NCBI RefSeq assembly: GCF_001424985.1
Contig: NZ_LMDA01000022.1
Span: forward strand, 310,001 to 374,000
Direction of reading: 5' to 3'
Length of the DNA stretch: 64,000 nt
Origin: Rhizobium sp. Root1212
GTDB lineage: Bacteria; Pseudomonadota; Alphaproteobacteria; Rhizobiales; Rhizobiaceae
Within the stretch, counting starts at the first letter, position 1. Each line of letters starts with the position of its first letter. Shown one piece after another: positions 35,882 through 45,686 of this stretch. Below the pieces are notes generated by a model. It was not told where the DNA came from. It did no database searches and saw only the letters and a program-made list of their open reading frames with translations. The position numbers and the translations under genes were made by a program.

Positions 35882-37492
35882 CTAGTGGCGGAAGTGGCGC
35901 ATGCCAGTGAAGACCATGGCGATGCCGGCGTCATTGGCCGCCGCAATCACCTCATCATCGCGCATCGAGCCGCCCGGCTGGATGACCGCGGTCGCCCCGG
36001 CGGCAACCGCCGAAAGAAGACCATCGGCAAACGGCAGGAAGGCTTCCGAAGCCACCGCCGAGCCGATCGTCAGCGGCTGGGGCAGGCCCAGCGCCTTGGC
36101 AGCTTCCTCGGCCTTGATCGCAGCGATGCGGACAGAATCGACGCGGCTCATCTGGCCGGCGCCGATGCCGACCGTCTGGCCATCCTTGGCATAGACCACG
36201 GCGTTCGACTTCACGTGCTTGGCGACCTTGAAGGCGAACTTCATGTCGATCAGTTCCTGCGCCGTCGGCGCGCGCCTGGTGACGACCTTCAAGTCCAGAT
36301 CCTCGACCATGCCGTTATCACGGGTCTGGACCAGCAGGCCGCCGGCCACCGTCTTCGCGGTGAGGCCCGGCACGCGCGGGTCCGGCAGGCCGCCGGTCAC
36401 CAGCAGGCGCAGATTGGCCTTGCGCGCGATGATCGCCTTGGCTTCCTCGCTCACTTCGGGTGCGATGATGACTTCGGTGAAGAGCTTGACGATCTCTTCG
36501 GCCGTCGCCGCATCCAGCACCTGGTTCAGCGCGATGATGCCGCCAAAGGCCGAGGTGGAATCGCAGGCCAAGGCGCGGGAATAAGCTTCGACCAGTGTCT
36601 TGCCGGTGGCGACGCCGCAGGGGTTGGCATGCTTGATGATCGCGCAAGCCGGCCCTTGTTCGGCCGGGAATTCCGCCACCAGTTCGAAAGCCGCGTCGGT
36701 GTCGTTGATGTTGTTGTAGGAGAGCTGCTTGCCCTGCAGCAGCTTCGCCGTCGCCACACCCGGACGGTTTTCGCCGGTGACGTAGAAGGCGGCCTTCTGG
36801 TGCGGGTTTTCGCCGTAGCGCATCTCTTCCTTCAGCACACCGCCGATGGTGCGATGGCGCGGCATCGGCGTATCGAGCACTTCGGCAAACCAGCTGGAGA
36901 TCGCCGTGTCGTAGGCGGCGGTGCGGGCATAGGCCTTGGCCGCCATTTTCTGGCGGAAGGCAAAGGAAGTCGCGCCCGAGCCAAGCTCTTCCACCAGGGC
37001 GTCGTAATCGGCCGGATCGGTGATAACAGTGACATAGGCGTGGTTCTTGGCCGACGCACGGATCATCGCCGGGCCGCCGATATCGATATTCTCGACCGTC
37101 GTCGGATAATCCTCACCCTTGGCGCGGACTTCCTCGAAGGGATAGAGGTTGATGATGGCGAGATCGATGCCGGTGATGCCATGCGCGCTCATGGCGGCAA
37201 CATGCTCTTCATCGTCGCGGATGGCGAGCAGCCCGCCATGCACACCGGGATGCAGCGTCTTGACGCGGCCGTCCATCACTTCCGGGAAACCGGTAAGTTC
37301 CGAAACGTCACTGACGGGCAGGCCGGCTTCGGAAAGCGCCTTGTGCGTGCCGCCGGTCGAAACCAGCCGGATACCCTTCTCATGCAGTTTTCGGGCGAGA
37401 TCGACGATCCCCGTCTTGTCGGAGACGGAGAGCAGGGCGGTGCGGACCTTAACCTGATCCGGAGCTGGGATTTTCTTGGAGGCGACAGCCAT
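35882..37492 (-). CDS. purH: Bifunctional AICAR formyltransferase / IMP cyclohydrolase
   Basis: A 536-residue enzyme for the last two steps of IMP synthesis. The N-terminal MGS-fold cyclohydrolase starts at [18 protein letters not shown] with [10 protein letters not shown]; the C-terminal transformylase includes [27 protein letters not shown] and FLPFADGL. The ATG at 37492 gives the normal length; the frame extends upstream to 37630 without conserved residues. The heparinase-like gene lies 141 bp upstream on the same strand and may be co-transcribed. Confidence 0.97.
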   Translation of the reverse strand: MAVASKKIPAPDQVKVRTALLSVSDKTGIVDLARKLHEKGIRLVSTGGTHKALSEAGLPVSDVSELTGFPEVMDGRVKTLHPGVHGGLLAIRDDEEHVAAMSAHGITGIDLAIINLYPFEEVRAKGEDYPTTVENIDIGGPAMIRASAKNHAYVTVITDPADYDALVEELGSGATSFAFRQKMAAKAYARTAAYDTAISSWFAEVLDTPMPRHRTIGGVLKEEMRYGENPHQKAAFYVTGENRPGVATAKLLQGKQLSYNNINDTDAAFELVAEFPAEQGPACAIIKHANPCGVATGKTLVEAYSRALACDSTSAFGGIIALNQVLDAATAEEIVKLFTEVIIAPEVSEEAKAIIARKANLRLLVTGGLPDPRVPGLTAKTVAGGLLVQTRDNGMVEDLDLKVVTRRAPTAQELIDMKFAFKVAKHVKSNAVVYAKDGQTVGIGAGQMSRVDSVRIAAIKAEEAAKALGLPQPLTIGSAVASEAFLPFADGLLSAVAAGATAVIQPGGSMRDDEVIAAANDAGIAMVFTGMRHFRH

Positions 37493-37633
37493 CAGCGGGT
37501 TCCTTGTGCGGCGCCGGAGCCTTCGGGAAACGGGTCCGGCCGTGGGCCATGGGTCTGAGGTGCCGTTAGCACAGCTGCCCCCGCGAGGAAACCTTGGACA
37601 CCCGATGGTTTGCGGATATTTCACCGCCAATAT

Positions 37634-39382
37634 TCAGACTCCGGCTAAGGAGCTGGTCAGACTTTCGCGGGAAACGACCCACTGGATTTCAGGAAGTTCG
37701 CGTGCATCGAAGCCGATCAGCAGCTGCTGCGATTTGCGCACGCCGGAGGGATCGGCAAAGAAGATGTCTTCTTCGATCGAAACCGGCGCATCGTGGCAGG
37801 AAAACAGCCAGCTCTCGCCGTCCGGCGCAGTCATGTAGACCTCGTTTGCACTGTGCTGGCGCAGCTTGATCGCCGGATGCAAATGGAAGCGGGCCTCGGC
37901 CTGCAGCTGCGCCGTGCCCGCCGGATCGCCGCCATCCGGCGTCATCAGACGATCACGGCCGCGCAGCACCGTCCCCTGAACATTCAGACTGAGGTCCCTT
38001 TCGTGGACGATACCGAAGACCCGGACATAGCCATCGTGCCGGGCAATGACGGCCTCAGCGCCGTTCGGCTGCGTTTCGCGACGGGCCTCGACCTTGGTCA
38101 CGCCGCCGGTGACGATCGGGCCGAGAAATTGCGATTGCGAAAGGCGGGCAGAGGAACGGTCGTTGATCGTGACGGTCGAGTGGGCGGCCGTTGCCCGCGC
38201 CATCTGGCGAAATCGTTCGCCGGCGAATTTCGGTGATCCCGCATTGATAATGAACCGATGCCGGCCGGACGACATTTCAAAGGACAGACATCCGGCATGG
38301 GCATTCAGCGACAGTTCCGGCGAAAGCGGCAGGCCGGTATCCATGATCACAACCGTATCGCCCATGGCGAGCCGTTCGTAGTTGATATGCGGCAGGCCGC
38401 GGAAAGGCGCGCCCGAAGTCTCGTCATAGCGCAGCACAGACATCAGCTCGTTGGCGAGCGTCGACGTCGCGCCATTGAACAGCGCCAGTTCACCGCCCTG
38501 ATGGCGGAAGAAGCGCAACGCCGGATACATGCGATCGATGCAGGGGATCAGCCGCGCGGGCACATCATGGCCGAGATTGACGTAGGTCTGGCGCAGCGGC
38601 AAGAGGTCGAGCAGCAGCTCTAGCCCGACCCGCGGATTGCGCGAGGAATGGCCGCCATCCGGCAGGATCTGCCGATCAAGTTCCAGATCGAGATTGCGGG
38701 CCGCCTTGCGGATCGCATTGGCCGAAGCCGGCATGGCGATAGAGGCCATTGCAAGGGCGATGCGCACCCGCAGCCGCGCTTCACCGTCGCTGGTGGTGTC
38801 GGCGACATGGCGCAGGTAGCGTAGCTGGAAACCCAGGCTCTTCAGGAAACGCCGGTAGAAAGCATGCTCGGCATTGCGCAGGATGACGGGAGAGTGGGAA
38901 AGCCAGGCGATGACCCGCTGGGCGATGATATCGGGTTCCCAGGAAAGTCCGCCGATATGACGGCCATGGGTCGCCATCCAGTCGCCAATCAGCTTCCGCA
39001 GCACGACAAAATCCTTGTCGTCTGTCAGCGAGCGCATGTGACGCACCCAGCCGAAGGAATAGAGCCGCACGGCAAATTCCTTCGAGGGAAGATCGAGTTC
39101 GAACGGCGATTCGCCCTCCGTATCCAGCACCCGTCCGGCAAGGGGAACGCGCCCCTGCAGTATTTCGCGGGCAACAAAGGGATCGATGGCACGAAGATCG
39201 GTCGGTGCGACGATCAGCCGTTCCGGTGTTTTACCGGCGAAACGGCCGGCGCGATTACGCCCCAGAGCCATTCTGCGCGAAAAACGGCGGCAGCCCTCAC
39301 GCAGATACAGATAAAACAGCCTCTGGCGGTCCGAAAAACGCATTACGCCCCGCATGTCTCCGATTTCAGGACGATCTGGCAC
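37634..39382 (-). CDS. Heparinase II/III-like protein
   Basis: A protein of up to 582 residues with an alpha/alpha toroid N-terminal half (about residues 90-320) and a beta-sandwich C-terminal half matching the heparinase II/III family (PGLPLSPELSLNAHAG and INDRSSARLSQSQF regions). Such proteins are polysaccharide lyases or related. No clear signal peptide is visible, which is odd for a lyase of external polymers; a cytoplasmic role in handling cell-envelope polysaccharide is possible. The 39382 start is a GTG; ATGs at 39355 and 39343 are alternatives. In rhizobia it is commonly found next to purH and an rsmB-like gene. Confidence 0.85.
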   Translation of the reverse strand: MPDRPEIGDMRGVMRFSDRQRLFYLYLREGCRRFSRRMALGRNRAGRFAGKTPERLIVAPTDLRAIDPFVAREILQGRVPLAGRVLDTEGESPFELDLPSKEFAVRLYSFGWVRHMRSLTDDKDFVVLRKLIGDWMATHGRHIGGLSWEPDIIAQRVIAWLSHSPVILRNAEHAFYRRFLKSLGFQLRYLRHVADTTSDGEARLRVRIALAMASIAMPASANAIRKAARNLDLELDRQILPDGGHSSRNPRVGLELLLDLLPLRQTYVNLGHDVPARLIPCIDRMYPALRFFRHQGGELALFNGATSTLANELMSVLRYDETSGAPFRGLPHINYERLAMGDTVVIMDTGLPLSPELSLNAHAGCLSFEMSSGRHRFIINAGSPKFAGERFRQMARATAAHSTVTINDRSSARLSQSQFLGPIVTGGVTKVEARRETQPNGAEAVIARHDGYVRVFGIVHERDLSLNVQGTVLRGRDRLMTPDGGDPAGTAQLQAEARFHLHPAIKLRQHSANEVYMTAPDGESWLFSCHDAPVSIEEDIFFADPSGVRKSQQLLIGFDARELPEIQWVVSRESLTSSLAGV

Positions 39383-39508
39383 GAAGCGCGCCTTGAACCG
39401 AAACTTGTCCGAAATTGCCTAAACCTTTACGGATTGCGTCATCTTTGTCCGAGGAAGGCATCGGCGTCAATCGACAGCATGGAATGTACTGTTGACGAAA
39501 AACCGCAA

Positions 39509-40903
39509 TCACACCTTGCGGCGCAGCACAGCGGCGTAAAATCCGTCGAGACCACCCGCAAACGGCCCCTCCGGCGCGATCATGGCCGGTGTCGTGCGGA
39601 ATTCGCCTTTTGCCGTGACCGCATCTTCGAGGCCGGGCCAATCCGCGGCTTGGACGGAAACGCGCTCGCACATGCCTTCGCCGACAAGCCGCTCTACCAT
39701 CTCCTCGCCTTCGCTGGGATCGAGCGAACAATTGGAAAAAACCACGATGCCGCCCGGCTTCACCAGCATCAGTGCGTGGCGCAACAGGCGCTCCTGCAGC
39801 GCAGCAAGCTTGGCAACATCGTCCGGGCCCTTGGTCCAGAGCACATCGGGATGGCGGCGGATCGTGCCGGTGGACGAGCAGGGTGCATCGAGAAGGGCGG
39901 CATCGAACAGTTCGTCCGTCGTGAAGACAGCCATATCGCTTTCAAGCGTTTCGGCTTTCATGCCGAGCCGCGCAAGGTTGCCTTCAAGGCGCTTCAATCG
40001 GCTTTTCGACTGGTCGAGCGCCGTTACCTCGCCGCCGGCCAGAATGAGTTGCGCCGTCTTGCCGCCCGGCGCTGCACAGAGATCGACAACACGCTTGCCC
40101 GCAAGCGAACCGAAGAGACGCGCGGGAAGCGAGGCGGCCGCATCCTGCACCCACCATTCGCCATCCTCGAAACCGGCGAGGGCCGGAACCGTGCCGGTGA
40201 AACCGGCAAGACGAACCGAACCCGTGGGAAGAACGCGGCCATTGAGCTTTTGCGCCCAGCCTTCGGCATCGGATTTCACCGTGAGATCGATGGCGGCCGG
40301 CGTCAGCAGGGATAAGGCGATGCGATTGGCATGCTCGGCACCATAGGCGGCAACGAGGCGCTCCTGAAACCAGGCCGGGATGACCGGAGTTGCGGCACCC
40401 ACGGTTTCCAGCAAAGTCTGCTTCTCGCGGGAAAGGCGCCTTAACACCGCATTAACCAAGTTCGCGAAGCGCTTGTTGCGCGGATCGGTGCGTGCCTGCT
40501 CGACCGCGAGATCGACGGCGGAATGATCGGGAACGTCGAGATAAAGGATCTGCGCGGCAGCAACCGCCAGCACATGCTCCAAGGCCCGTGCGCCTTCCGG
40601 CAGCGGGGTTTCCAACAGCGAATTGATCATAGCCTGAAGACGCGGCAATTGCCGAAGCGCCGAATTGAGGATCGCCCGCACCAGGGCACGATCCGCTTCA
40701 TTCAGCGCCCGATAAGCCGGATTGCCGTTTGCCGCATCGAGCATGCCATCGAGCGAGGTCTTGCGATCGACGACGGCCGCCAGCATTTTTGCCGCAACCT
40801 GACGCGCCAGAAGACCTGGCTTTGTGGGATGGTTAATTGGCTTTTGGCCGGGTTTGCGGGATTGTTTCGATGGCGAATCGTTTTTCGGAGTATCGGAATT
40901 CAA
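39509..40903 (-). CDS. RsmB/NOP-family rRNA cytosine-C5 methyltransferase
   Basis: A 464-residue protein with an N-terminal NusB-like domain (about residues 30-160) and a C-terminal SAM-dependent domain. [13 protein letters not shown] is the SAM-binding motif; [15 protein letters not shown] contains a catalytic cysteine and [12 protein letters not shown] the second. It likely methylates 16S rRNA C967. The TTG at 40903 is preferred: it overlaps the htpX stop as TTGA, with GAAAGG 9 nt upstream, and gives coupled translation. A longer in-frame TTG at 40945 would overlap htpX by 46 bp. Confidence 0.9.
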   Translation of the reverse strand: MNSDTPKNDSPSKQSRKPGQKPINHPTKPGLLARQVAAKMLAAVVDRKTSLDGMLDAANGNPAYRALNEADRALVRAILNSALRQLPRLQAMINSLLETPLPEGARALEHVLAVAAAQILYLDVPDHSAVDLAVEQARTDPRNKRFANLVNAVLRRLSREKQTLLETVGAATPVIPAWFQERLVAAYGAEHANRIALSLLTPAAIDLTVKSDAEGWAQKLNGRVLPTGSVRLAGFTGTVPALAGFEDGEWWVQDAAASLPARLFGSLAGKRVVDLCAAPGGKTAQLILAGGEVTALDQSKSRLKRLEGNLARLGMKAETLESDMAVFTTDELFDAALLDAPCSSTGTIRRHPDVLWTKGPDDVAKLAALQERLLRHALMLVKPGGIVVFSNCSLDPSEGEEMVERLVGEGMCERVSVQAADWPGLEDAVTAKGEFRTTPAMIAPEGPFAGGLDGFYAAVLRRKV

Positions 40904-41859
40904 GACCAGGGACCTTTCGGCGGTTCGGAACCGCCGCGTCCCCAACCGGTGGACGGAACGGAGCGCGACTTGCGCACCGCCTTATCAGGCGTGACCGGCG
41001 GCGTCGAGACCGGCTGCATCTCACGAGCCATCTGCTGCAGGGCCGCAATCCGGTTTTCCGTATCGGGATGGGTGGAAAACAGGTTGTCCATACGCTGCCC
41101 TGACAACGGATTGATGATGAACATCGGCGCGGTCGCGGGATTATGTTCGGCCTCGGCATTGGGGATGTGATGAGCGGCACCGGCGATCTTTGCAAGCGCA
41201 GAGGCCAGCGCCAACGGCTTGCCGCAGATTTCGGCGCCGCGTCGGTCGGCCGAATATTCACGCGTTCGGCTGATAGCCATCTGCACCACCATCGCCGCCA
41301 GCGGCGCGACGATCATGGCGACGATCGTGCCGATGGCCCCGAGCGGATTGTTGTTCTCGCGATTGCCGCCGAAGAAGAAGGCGAAATTGCCGAGCATCGA
41401 GATCGCGCCAGCAAGCGTGGCAGTGATCGTCATGGTCAGCGTGTCGCGGTTTTGCACATGGGCGAGTTCATGCGCCATGACACCCGCGACCTCATCGTAA
41501 TTCAGGGCATGGAGTAGACCGGTCGAGGCCGCGACCGCGGCATTTTCGGGATTGCGCCCGGTTGCGAAAGCGTTGGGCTGCGCGTTGTCGATGACATAGA
41601 CGCGCGGCATCGGCAGGCCAGCTTTGGCGGCCAGATCGCGCACGATGCCGTAATATTCCGGCGCACTGCGTTCATCGACCTCCTGGGCATTATACATGCG
41701 CAGGACCATCTTGTCGGAGTTCCAGTAGGAAAACACATTCATACCGGCTGCCATGAGAAAGGCGATCATCATGCCGCCCCGACCGCCGATCAGAAAGCCG
41801 ACGCCCATGAAAAGCGCGGTCATGGCCGCCAGAAGCATTGCCGTGCGAACAACGTTCAT
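40900..41859 (-). CDS. htpX: Membrane zinc metalloprotease HtpX
   Basis: A 319-residue M48 protease for quality control of inner-membrane proteins. It has two N-terminal membrane segments (about residues 5-45), the zinc site [10 protein letters not shown], two further hydrophobic segments and a third ligand region [12 protein letters not shown]. The ATG at 41859 has GGAGAAC directly upstream; the longer frame to 41949 includes the parS-like palindrome and is not coding. The C-terminal tail is Pro/Ser-rich. It overlaps the rsmB-like gene and is divergent from the sdhAF4-like gene. Confidence 0.96.
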   Translation of the reverse strand: MNVVRTAMLLAAMTALFMGVGFLIGGRGGMMIAFLMAAGMNVFSYWNSDKMVLRMYNAQEVDERSAPEYYGIVRDLAAKAGLPMPRVYVIDNAQPNAFATGRNPENAAVAASTGLLHALNYDEVAGVMAHELAHVQNRDTLTMTITATLAGAISMLGNFAFFFGGNRENNNPLGAIGTIVAMIVAPLAAMVVQMAISRTREYSADRRGAEICGKPLALASALAKIAGAAHHIPNAEAEHNPATAPMFIINPLSGQRMDNLFSTHPDTENRIAALQQMAREMQPVSTPPVTPDKAVRKSRSVPSTGWGRGGSEPPKGPWS

Positions 41860-41889
41860 GAGTGTTCTCCGTCCATCGATCCTGCGTCG

Positions 41890-41905
41890 TGTTTCACGTG
41901 AATCA
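41890..41905. other. parS-like palindrome
   Basis: TGTTTCACGTGAATCA matches 15 of 16 positions of TGTTTCACGTGAAACA. It lies in the non-coding space between divergent htpX and the sdhAF4-like gene, about 20 kb from the proposed oriC. Confidence 0.6.
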
Positions 41906-41984
41906 CGGGTTTCGTTTCCAGTGAAGTCACCTATATGATGGGATAGCAACGCCTTCTCTTCAATATTGCATCGGAAATTCGACT

Positions 41985-42185
41985 ATGAGCGCCGACAACG
42001 ACAACCAGCCGCAAGCAGTTCCAAAAGCTCTTTCGCCCGCCGCGCAGCGCGCCCTGCAGGAGGCTGAAGAACGCCGTAAGGAGGAGAAGACGGAAGCGTT
42101 GCCGGCGGAACTGGGCGGACGCGGCGGCGCCGATCCCGCCCGATTCGGAGATTGGGAAATCAACGGCCGCGCCATCGATTTTTGA
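41985..42185 (+). CDS. DUF1674 / succinate dehydrogenase assembly factor 4-like protein
   Basis: A 66-residue protein with a charged, variable N terminus and the conserved C-terminal signature GGRGGADPARFGDWEINGRAIDF-type (the GG-x-DP-x-RxGDWE-x-x-GR-x-x-DF pattern), shared with mitochondrial SDHAF4. That factor helps flavinated SdhA assemble into complex II. It is divergent from htpX. Bacterial function is inferred from the eukaryotic homologue. Confidence 0.88.
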   Translation: MSADNDNQPQAVPKALSPAAQRALQEAEERRKEEKTEALPAELGGRGGADPARFGDWEINGRAIDF

Positions 42186-42221
42186 TTAAAGGAAATAATT
42201 CCTGTTGAAGGGTGCGATGAT

Positions 42222-42704
42222 TTGGAATATTTTCCTTTCATGCGCTCCCGACTCGCCCTTGCCTTCTTCATCTTCTTCGCCGCTGCGGATATCTCCGTCG
42301 GGGCCGACACCGGACATTGGGCGGAGGAAATCACCGGCCCCGTCAATGCCGAGGTACTGCGGGTGGTGGATGGCGACACCCTGCTTGTCGCGGCGCGTCC
42401 GTGGCCGCAGCAGATCGTCGAGGTCTATGTCCGGCTGCGGGACATCGATGCGCCGGAAATAAAATCCGACTGCAGCGCCATTCATGACGCGGGCGAAAAG
42501 GCCAAGGCAGCGCTGGCGCGCATGGTCAGCGACCGCAATATCCGGCTGATGCGCATTTCCGGCGACAAGTATTTCGGACGGGTTCTGGCTGAGGTTGCGC
42601 TTGAAGACGGGCGGAATCCGGCTCGGGAATTGCTGTCTGCCGGCTATGTCGCCACCTATGCCGAACGGCGGAGCACATCGCAATCCTGCGAGTTCTGGCA
42701 GTAG
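42222..42704 (+). CDS. Secreted thermonuclease-like (SNase) protein
   Basis: A protein of about 160 residues with a signal peptide (to about residue 28) and a staphylococcal-nuclease fold. VLRVVDGDTLLV and VRLRDIDAPEI carry the calcium/active-site Asp and Arg; a second Arg lies in KYFGRVLAEV. Two C-terminal cysteines are also visible. The start is taken as TTG 42222, with GAAGGG 9 nt upstream; the ATG at 42240 is an alternative. It should degrade nucleic acid in the periplasm or outside the cell. Confidence 0.85.
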   Translation: MEYFPFMRSRLALAFFIFFAAADISVGADTGHWAEEITGPVNAEVLRVVDGDTLLVAARPWPQQIVEVYVRLRDIDAPEIKSDCSAIHDAGEKAKAALARMVSDRNIRLMRISGDKYFGRVLAEVALEDGRNPARELLSAGYVATYAERRSTSQSCEFWQ

Positions 42705-42706
42705 AC

Positions 42707-42730
42707 AAGCCGGCGGTCGCCCGCCGGCTT
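42707..42730. terminator. Convergent hairpin between nuclease and acs
   Basis: A perfect 10-bp stem (AAGCCGGCGG with CCGCCGGCTT) and loop TCGC in the 36-bp gap between stops. T-runs are short. Confidence 0.75.
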
Positions 42731-42740
42731 GCTGGAAGCA

Positions 42741-44690
42741 TCAGGCCTTGTTCTGACGATTGGCGATCAGGTCATCGACCACGGCCGGATCGGCCAGCGT
42801 CGAGGTGTCGCCCAGCGAGCCGAAATCGTCCTCGGCGATCTTGCGCAGGATGCGGCGCATGATCTTGCCGGAGCGGGTTTTCGGCAGCCCCGGCGAGAAC
42901 TGGATCTTGTCCGGCGTAGCGATCGGGCCGATTTCCTTGCGCACATGCTTGATCAGGTCCTGGCGCAGCGTGTCGTTGCCTTCCTCGCCGGCCATCAGCG
43001 AGACGTAGCAATAGATACCCTGGCCTTTGAGGCTGTGCGGATAGCCGACGACCGCCGCTTCCGACACCAGATGGTGCGAGACGAGGGCGGATTCGACTTC
43101 CGCGGTGCCGAGACGATGCCCGGAGACGTTGAGAACGTCGTCGACGCGGCCGGTGATCCAGTAATAGCCGTCTTCGTCGCGGCGGCAGCCATCACCGGTG
43201 AAATACTTGCCCTTGTAGGTGGAGAAGTAGGTCTGGGCGAAACGGGCATGGTCGCCATAGATGGTGCGCATTTGGCCCGGCCAGCTATCGGCGATGCAAA
43301 GGTTGCCATCCGCCGGACCTTCCAGCACCGCCCCTTCATTGTCTACAAGTTCCGGCTTGACGCCGAAGAAGGGACGGGTCGCCGAGCCCGGCTTCAGGTC
43401 GGTCGCACCCGGAAGCGGCGTGATCAGGATGCCGCCGGTTTCCGTCTGCCACCAGGTATCGACGATCGGCGAACGGCCTTCGCCGACGACATTATAATAC
43501 CACTCCCAGGCTTCCGGGTTGATAGGCTCGCCGACCGAACCGAGAAGGCGCAGCGACGACCGGTCCGACCGTTTGACGAAAGCGTCACCCGCACCCATCA
43601 GCGCGCGGATTGCCGTCGGCGCCGTATAGAAGATATTGACCTTGTGCTTGTCGACCACTTCCCAGAACCGGCCGGCGTCCGGAAAATTCGGCACGCCTTC
43701 GAACATCACGGTCGTCGCCCGGTTGGCGAGCGGGCCATAGACGATATAGGAGTGGCCGGTGACCCAGCCGACATCGGCCGTGCACCAGTAGATATCGCCG
43801 TCATGATAATCGAAGACGTATTTGTGGGTCATCGAGGCATAGACGAGATAGCCGCCCGTTGTATGCAACACGCCCTTCGGCTTGCCGGTGGAGCCGGAAG
43901 TGTAGAGGATGAAAAGCGGATCTTCCGCCTTCATGCGCGCCGGCGGACAATCACGCGGCACGCTGGCGATTTCCTGGTGATACCAGAGATCGCGGCCCGG
44001 CGCCCAGCCGATCTTGCCGCCGGTGCGGCGCACGACCAGCACCTTGTTGACGATCACGTGGTTCTTGGCGGCGATGTCGATCGCGGTATCGGTGTTTTCC
44101 TTGAGCGGTACCGGCTTGCCGCCGCGCACGCCCTCGTCGCAGGTGATGACGAAGGTGGATTCGCAATCGACGATGCGGCCAGCCAACGCATCCGGGGAGA
44201 AGCCACCGAACACCACCGAATGGATCGCGCCGATGCGGGCGCAGGCGAGCATCGCATAGGCCGCTTCCGGCACCATCGGCATGTAGATGGTGACACGGTC
44301 GCCCTTCTTGACGCCATGCTTCTTCATGACGTTAGCGAGGCGGCAGACCTGCTCGTGGAGCTCGTTATAGGTGATCTTCTTGTCGATATACGGGTTGTCG
44401 CCTTCCCAGATGATCGCGACCTGATCGCCGTGAGCCTTCAGATGGCGGTCGATACAGTTGTAGGAGACGTTGGTGATGCCGTCCTCGAACCACTTGATCG
44501 AAACCTTGCCGTTGAAGGACGTGTTCTTGACCTTTGTATAGGGCTTGAACCAGTCGATCCGCATGCCGTGCTTGTCCCAGAAACGCTCCGGGTTCTCGAC
44601 GCTTTCGCGATACCATTTCTGATAGGTATCCTTGTCGATCAGTGCCCGGTTTTTGGCGGATTTCAGAACGGGATACGTCTTGGCGGACAT
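42741..44690 (-). CDS. acs: Acetyl-CoA synthetase
   Basis: A 649-residue AMP-forming acetate:CoA ligase. The adenylation motif is [14 protein letters not shown], with [11 protein letters not shown] in the acetate pocket and the C-terminal [16 protein letters not shown] containing the lysine that is acetylated in this family. The ATG at 44690 has a strong GGGAGGAGA ribosome site. It activates acetate for the TCA/glyoxylate cycles. The related prpE-type ligase lies 1 kb away beyond trcR. The upstream 235-bp region divergent from trcR must carry both promoters. Confidence 0.97.
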   Translation of the reverse strand: MSAKTYPVLKSAKNRALIDKDTYQKWYRESVENPERFWDKHGMRIDWFKPYTKVKNTSFNGKVSIKWFEDGITNVSYNCIDRHLKAHGDQVAIIWEGDNPYIDKKITYNELHEQVCRLANVMKKHGVKKGDRVTIYMPMVPEAAYAMLACARIGAIHSVVFGGFSPDALAGRIVDCESTFVITCDEGVRGGKPVPLKENTDTAIDIAAKNHVIVNKVLVVRRTGGKIGWAPGRDLWYHQEIASVPRDCPPARMKAEDPLFILYTSGSTGKPKGVLHTTGGYLVYASMTHKYVFDYHDGDIYWCTADVGWVTGHSYIVYGPLANRATTVMFEGVPNFPDAGRFWEVVDKHKVNIFYTAPTAIRALMGAGDAFVKRSDRSSLRLLGSVGEPINPEAWEWYYNVVGEGRSPIVDTWWQTETGGILITPLPGATDLKPGSATRPFFGVKPELVDNEGAVLEGPADGNLCIADSWPGQMRTIYGDHARFAQTYFSTYKGKYFTGDGCRRDEDGYYWITGRVDDVLNVSGHRLGTAEVESALVSHHLVSEAAVVGYPHSLKGQGIYCYVSLMAGEEGNDTLRQDLIKHVRKEIGPIATPDKIQFSPGLPKTRSGKIMRRILRKIAEDDFGSLGDTSTLADPAVVDDLIANRQNKA

Positions 44691-44925
44691 TGATGTCTCC
44701 TCCCTGCGCAAGCGATTTCTGGGCCGCACAACTCCCCGTGCGCGCCCGGCTCCGGCGCCATTCATATCAGGTCAAACCACGGCGGCAATTAGACAAAAGG
44801 TCATTTGTTGAAGAAGAATTGCATTTCTGCGACGACGGAGGTATAGAAGCGCTCAATTCCCGGAAATCAGTGGTTACACTCCACGGCCCGCGACACCGGC
44901 GCGGACGGACAGAAGGATTATATCC

Positions 44926-45624
44926 ATGGCCCAACAACTGCTTATGCCCAAGGCAACGGCCGTCTGGCTCGTTGACAATACTGCTCTGTCGTTCGACCAG
45001 ATCGCGCAATTCTGCAAGCTGCATCCGCTGGAAGTGAAGGCGATCGCCGACGGTGAATCCGCTCAGGGCATCAAGGGCCTCGACCCGATCGCCACCGGCC
45101 AGCTCTCCCGCGACGAGATCCATCGCGCCGAAGGCAACCCGAACCACAAGCTGAAGCTTTCCGAGCCGAAGGTTCGCGTTCCCGAAAGCAAGCGCAAGGG
45201 CCCGCGCTACACACCCGTTTCCAAGCGCCAGGATCGTCCGAACGCCATTCTCTGGCTGGTGCGTAACCATCCGGAACTGAAAGACGCACAGATTTCTCGC
45301 CTCGTCGGCACCACCAAGTCGACCATCGAGCAGATCCGCGAGCGCACCCACTGGAACTCGGCCAACCTGACCGCCATGGACCCGGTCACGCTCGGCCTCT
45401 GCACCCAGATCGATCTCGACCTCGAAGTCGAACGCGCTTCCAAGGGCCGGCCGCTGCCGACCGCCGCCGAACTCGGCGCTACCCTCGAATCTTCGCAGGA
45501 AACCGAAAAGCTCGACTTCTCCTACGAGCGCGAGGAAGAGAAGGAAATGGATGCCGACGCGGTGTTCGCCAAGCTCAAGTCGCTCAAGTCCGACCGCAAG
45601 GACGACGAAGACGACGATTACTGA
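44926..45624 (+). CDS. trcR: Cell-cycle transcriptional regulator TrcR (DUF1013)
   Basis: A 232-residue protein matching the alphaproteobacterial DUF1013/TrcR family. The N terminus has a helix-turn-helix-like region (VWLVDNTALSFDQIAQFCKLHPLEVKAI), and a second similar one follows at ILWLVRNHPELKDAQISRLVGTTKSTIEQIRERT. The C-terminal 60 residues are acidic, ending DDEDDDY. It is near-universally present in alphaproteobacteria and reported to interact with RNA polymerase and act in cell-cycle gene control; the detailed role here is inferred. A strong terminator follows. Confidence 0.92.
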   Translation: MAQQLLMPKATAVWLVDNTALSFDQIAQFCKLHPLEVKAIADGESAQGIKGLDPIATGQLSRDEIHRAEGNPNHKLKLSEPKVRVPESKRKGPRYTPVSKRQDRPNAILWLVRNHPELKDAQISRLVGTTKSTIEQIRERTHWNSANLTAMDPVTLGLCTQIDLDLEVERASKGRPLPTAAELGATLESSQETEKLDFSYEREEEKEMDADAVFAKLKSLKSDRKDDEDDDY

Positions 45625-45648
45625 GACATCAGGCTATCGCACATTCCC

Positions 45649-45674
45649 AAACCCAGGCCGAAAGCCTGGGTTTT
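45649..45674. terminator. Terminator after trcR
   Basis: A perfect 10-bp stem AAACCCAGGC/GCCTGGGTTT with loop CGAAA and TTTTCTTTT after it, serving trcR and possibly the convergent prpE-type gene. Confidence 0.92.
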
Positions 45675-45686
45675 CTTTTGCCCGGT

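Noticed and set aside
36208..36223. CACGTG-containing sequence in purH as another parS site
   Set aside because: Only the left half (CTTCACGTG) matches; the right half lacks GAAAC, so it is not a palindrome of this class.
35885..37558. 557-residue plus-strand frame opposite purH
   Set aside because: Antisense shadow of a full-length PurH.
42729..44693. 654-residue plus-strand frame opposite acs
   Set aside because: Antisense shadow of acetyl-CoA synthetase.
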